This document shows, in pieces, positions 14,338 to 14,486 of a stretch of 14,486 nucleotides of DNA (the first letter of the stretch is position 1; every line of letters begins with the position of its first letter). The notes under the pieces are model-generated. The model searched no databases. It saw nothing but the letters and a program-made list of their open reading frames with translations, and had not been told where the DNA came from. This DNA comes from Thermodesulfobacteriota bacterium (GTDB lineage Bacteria > Desulfobacterota > BSN033 > UBA1163), in assembly GCA_030024065.1 (NCBI GenBank), contig JASEIE010000053.1, positions 1-14,486 on the forward strand, given 5' to 3'. The position numbers and the translations under genes are program-made.

Positions 14338-14370
14338 TATTGAACATATACCCCATTTATTATTGAACAT
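14338..14370 (+). repeat. TATTGAACAT direct repeat upstream of the last gene
   Basis: TATTGAACAT is repeated exactly at 14338-14347 and 14361-14370, again with a 23-bp period. The first copy overlaps a 6-bp inverted pair GGGTAT (14335-14340) and ATACCC (about 14348-14353). It lies 20-52 bp before the start codon of the last gene, where a regulator could act. Short, so chance is possible. Confidence 0.35.
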
Positions 14371-14389
14371 CCCATATAGGAGAATAACC

Positions 14390-14486
14390 ATGATTGACTA
14401 CCAACTTCCTTTACCACAATATTCCAGCGCCTATCTGGACCTTATAGCCAAAGATAATGAACTGGTCACCTATTTCCGCTCGATTA
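14390..14486 (+). CDS. Start of an unidentified gene, cut by window end
   Basis: ATG 14390 opens a frame that stays open to the right edge (32 codons, beginning MIDYQLPLPQYSSAYLDLIA). AGGAG at 14378-14382 with a 7-nt spacer makes it a credible start. No signal peptide or membrane segment. The pattern of a short Pro-containing lead, SxxYLDLI and then YFRSI faintly recalls the N terminus of BshC-type bacillithiol enzymes, but 32 residues are too few to claim that. It does not resemble the start of common IS transposases I know. Confidence 0.5.
   Translation, partial: MIDYQLPLPQYSSAYLDLIAKDNELVTYFRSI

Larger units (their letters stand above)
14076..14389 (+). other. AT-rich non-coding region with clustered repeats
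   Basis: About 314 bp with no gene I can support on either strand. It carries the TTATCCCCA repeat cluster (14144-14233), a small palindrome AGGTA-GT-TACCT near 14295-14306 and a repeated TATTGAACAT (14338-14347, 14361-14370) before the next gene. No convincing terminator follows the amidase. It may be the end of a mobile element or a regulatory region of the downstream gene. Confidence 0.5.

Overview
This window reads as accessory catabolic DNA from a diderm bacterium. It has two TRAP transporters, one tripartite tricarboxylate transporter (TTT), M24-fold hydrolases, an amidase and an IclR regulator. The solute-binding proteins carry ordinary cleavable signal peptides with no clear lipobox, and ribosome binding sites are strong GGAGG types. 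This density of periplasmic-binding-protein transporters is common in Desulfobacterota-like and related anaerobic lineages, but nothing here (no rRNA or marker gene) fixes the taxon. All recognisable genes are on the plus strand.

Module 1 (1-8816): the C-terminal end of an M24 protein cut by the window edge (3-185); a TRAP transporter dctP-dctQ-dctM (231-3126); two full-length M24 (creatinase/prolidase-fold) proteins (3173-4363, 4440-5573); a complete TTT transporter tctC-tctB-tctA (5593-8569); and an 80-residue stump of a D-isomer-specific 2-hydroxyacid dehydrogenase (8574-8816). Gaps are short or negative, so this looks like one operon. It pairs two unrelated secondary uptake systems with three related cytoplasmic hydrolase-like proteins. 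In all three M24 proteins the positions that normally bind the two metals are largely replaced, so they are creatinase-like or otherwise atypical rather than ordinary metallo-aminopeptidases.

Module 2 (8817-14075) starts right after the dehydrogenase stump. It holds a second, unrelated-looking TRAP transporter dctP-dctQ-dctM (9051-11989), an IclR-family regulator (12064-12849) and a nitrilase-superfamily amidase (12963-14075). A 40-bp sequence is duplicated in front of dctP2 (8872-8911) and across the iclR start codon (12034-12073). Its core is a 7-3-7 near-palindrome, GTAACGC-3 nt-GCGTGAC. This is the best candidate for the operator of the local IclR protein and suggests autoregulation plus control of the adjacent TRAP system. 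The inferred logic is uptake of an organic anion or amide by TRAP, hydrolysis by the amidase, and induction through IclR. The substrate cannot be read from the sequence.

The right end (14076-14389) is non-coding and AT-rich. It has two perfect 19-bp direct repeats, a third copy of the TTATCCCCA core and a small inverted repeat, and leads into the start of an unidentified gene (14390 to the end). No tRNA, rRNA, CRISPR array or transposase gene was found.
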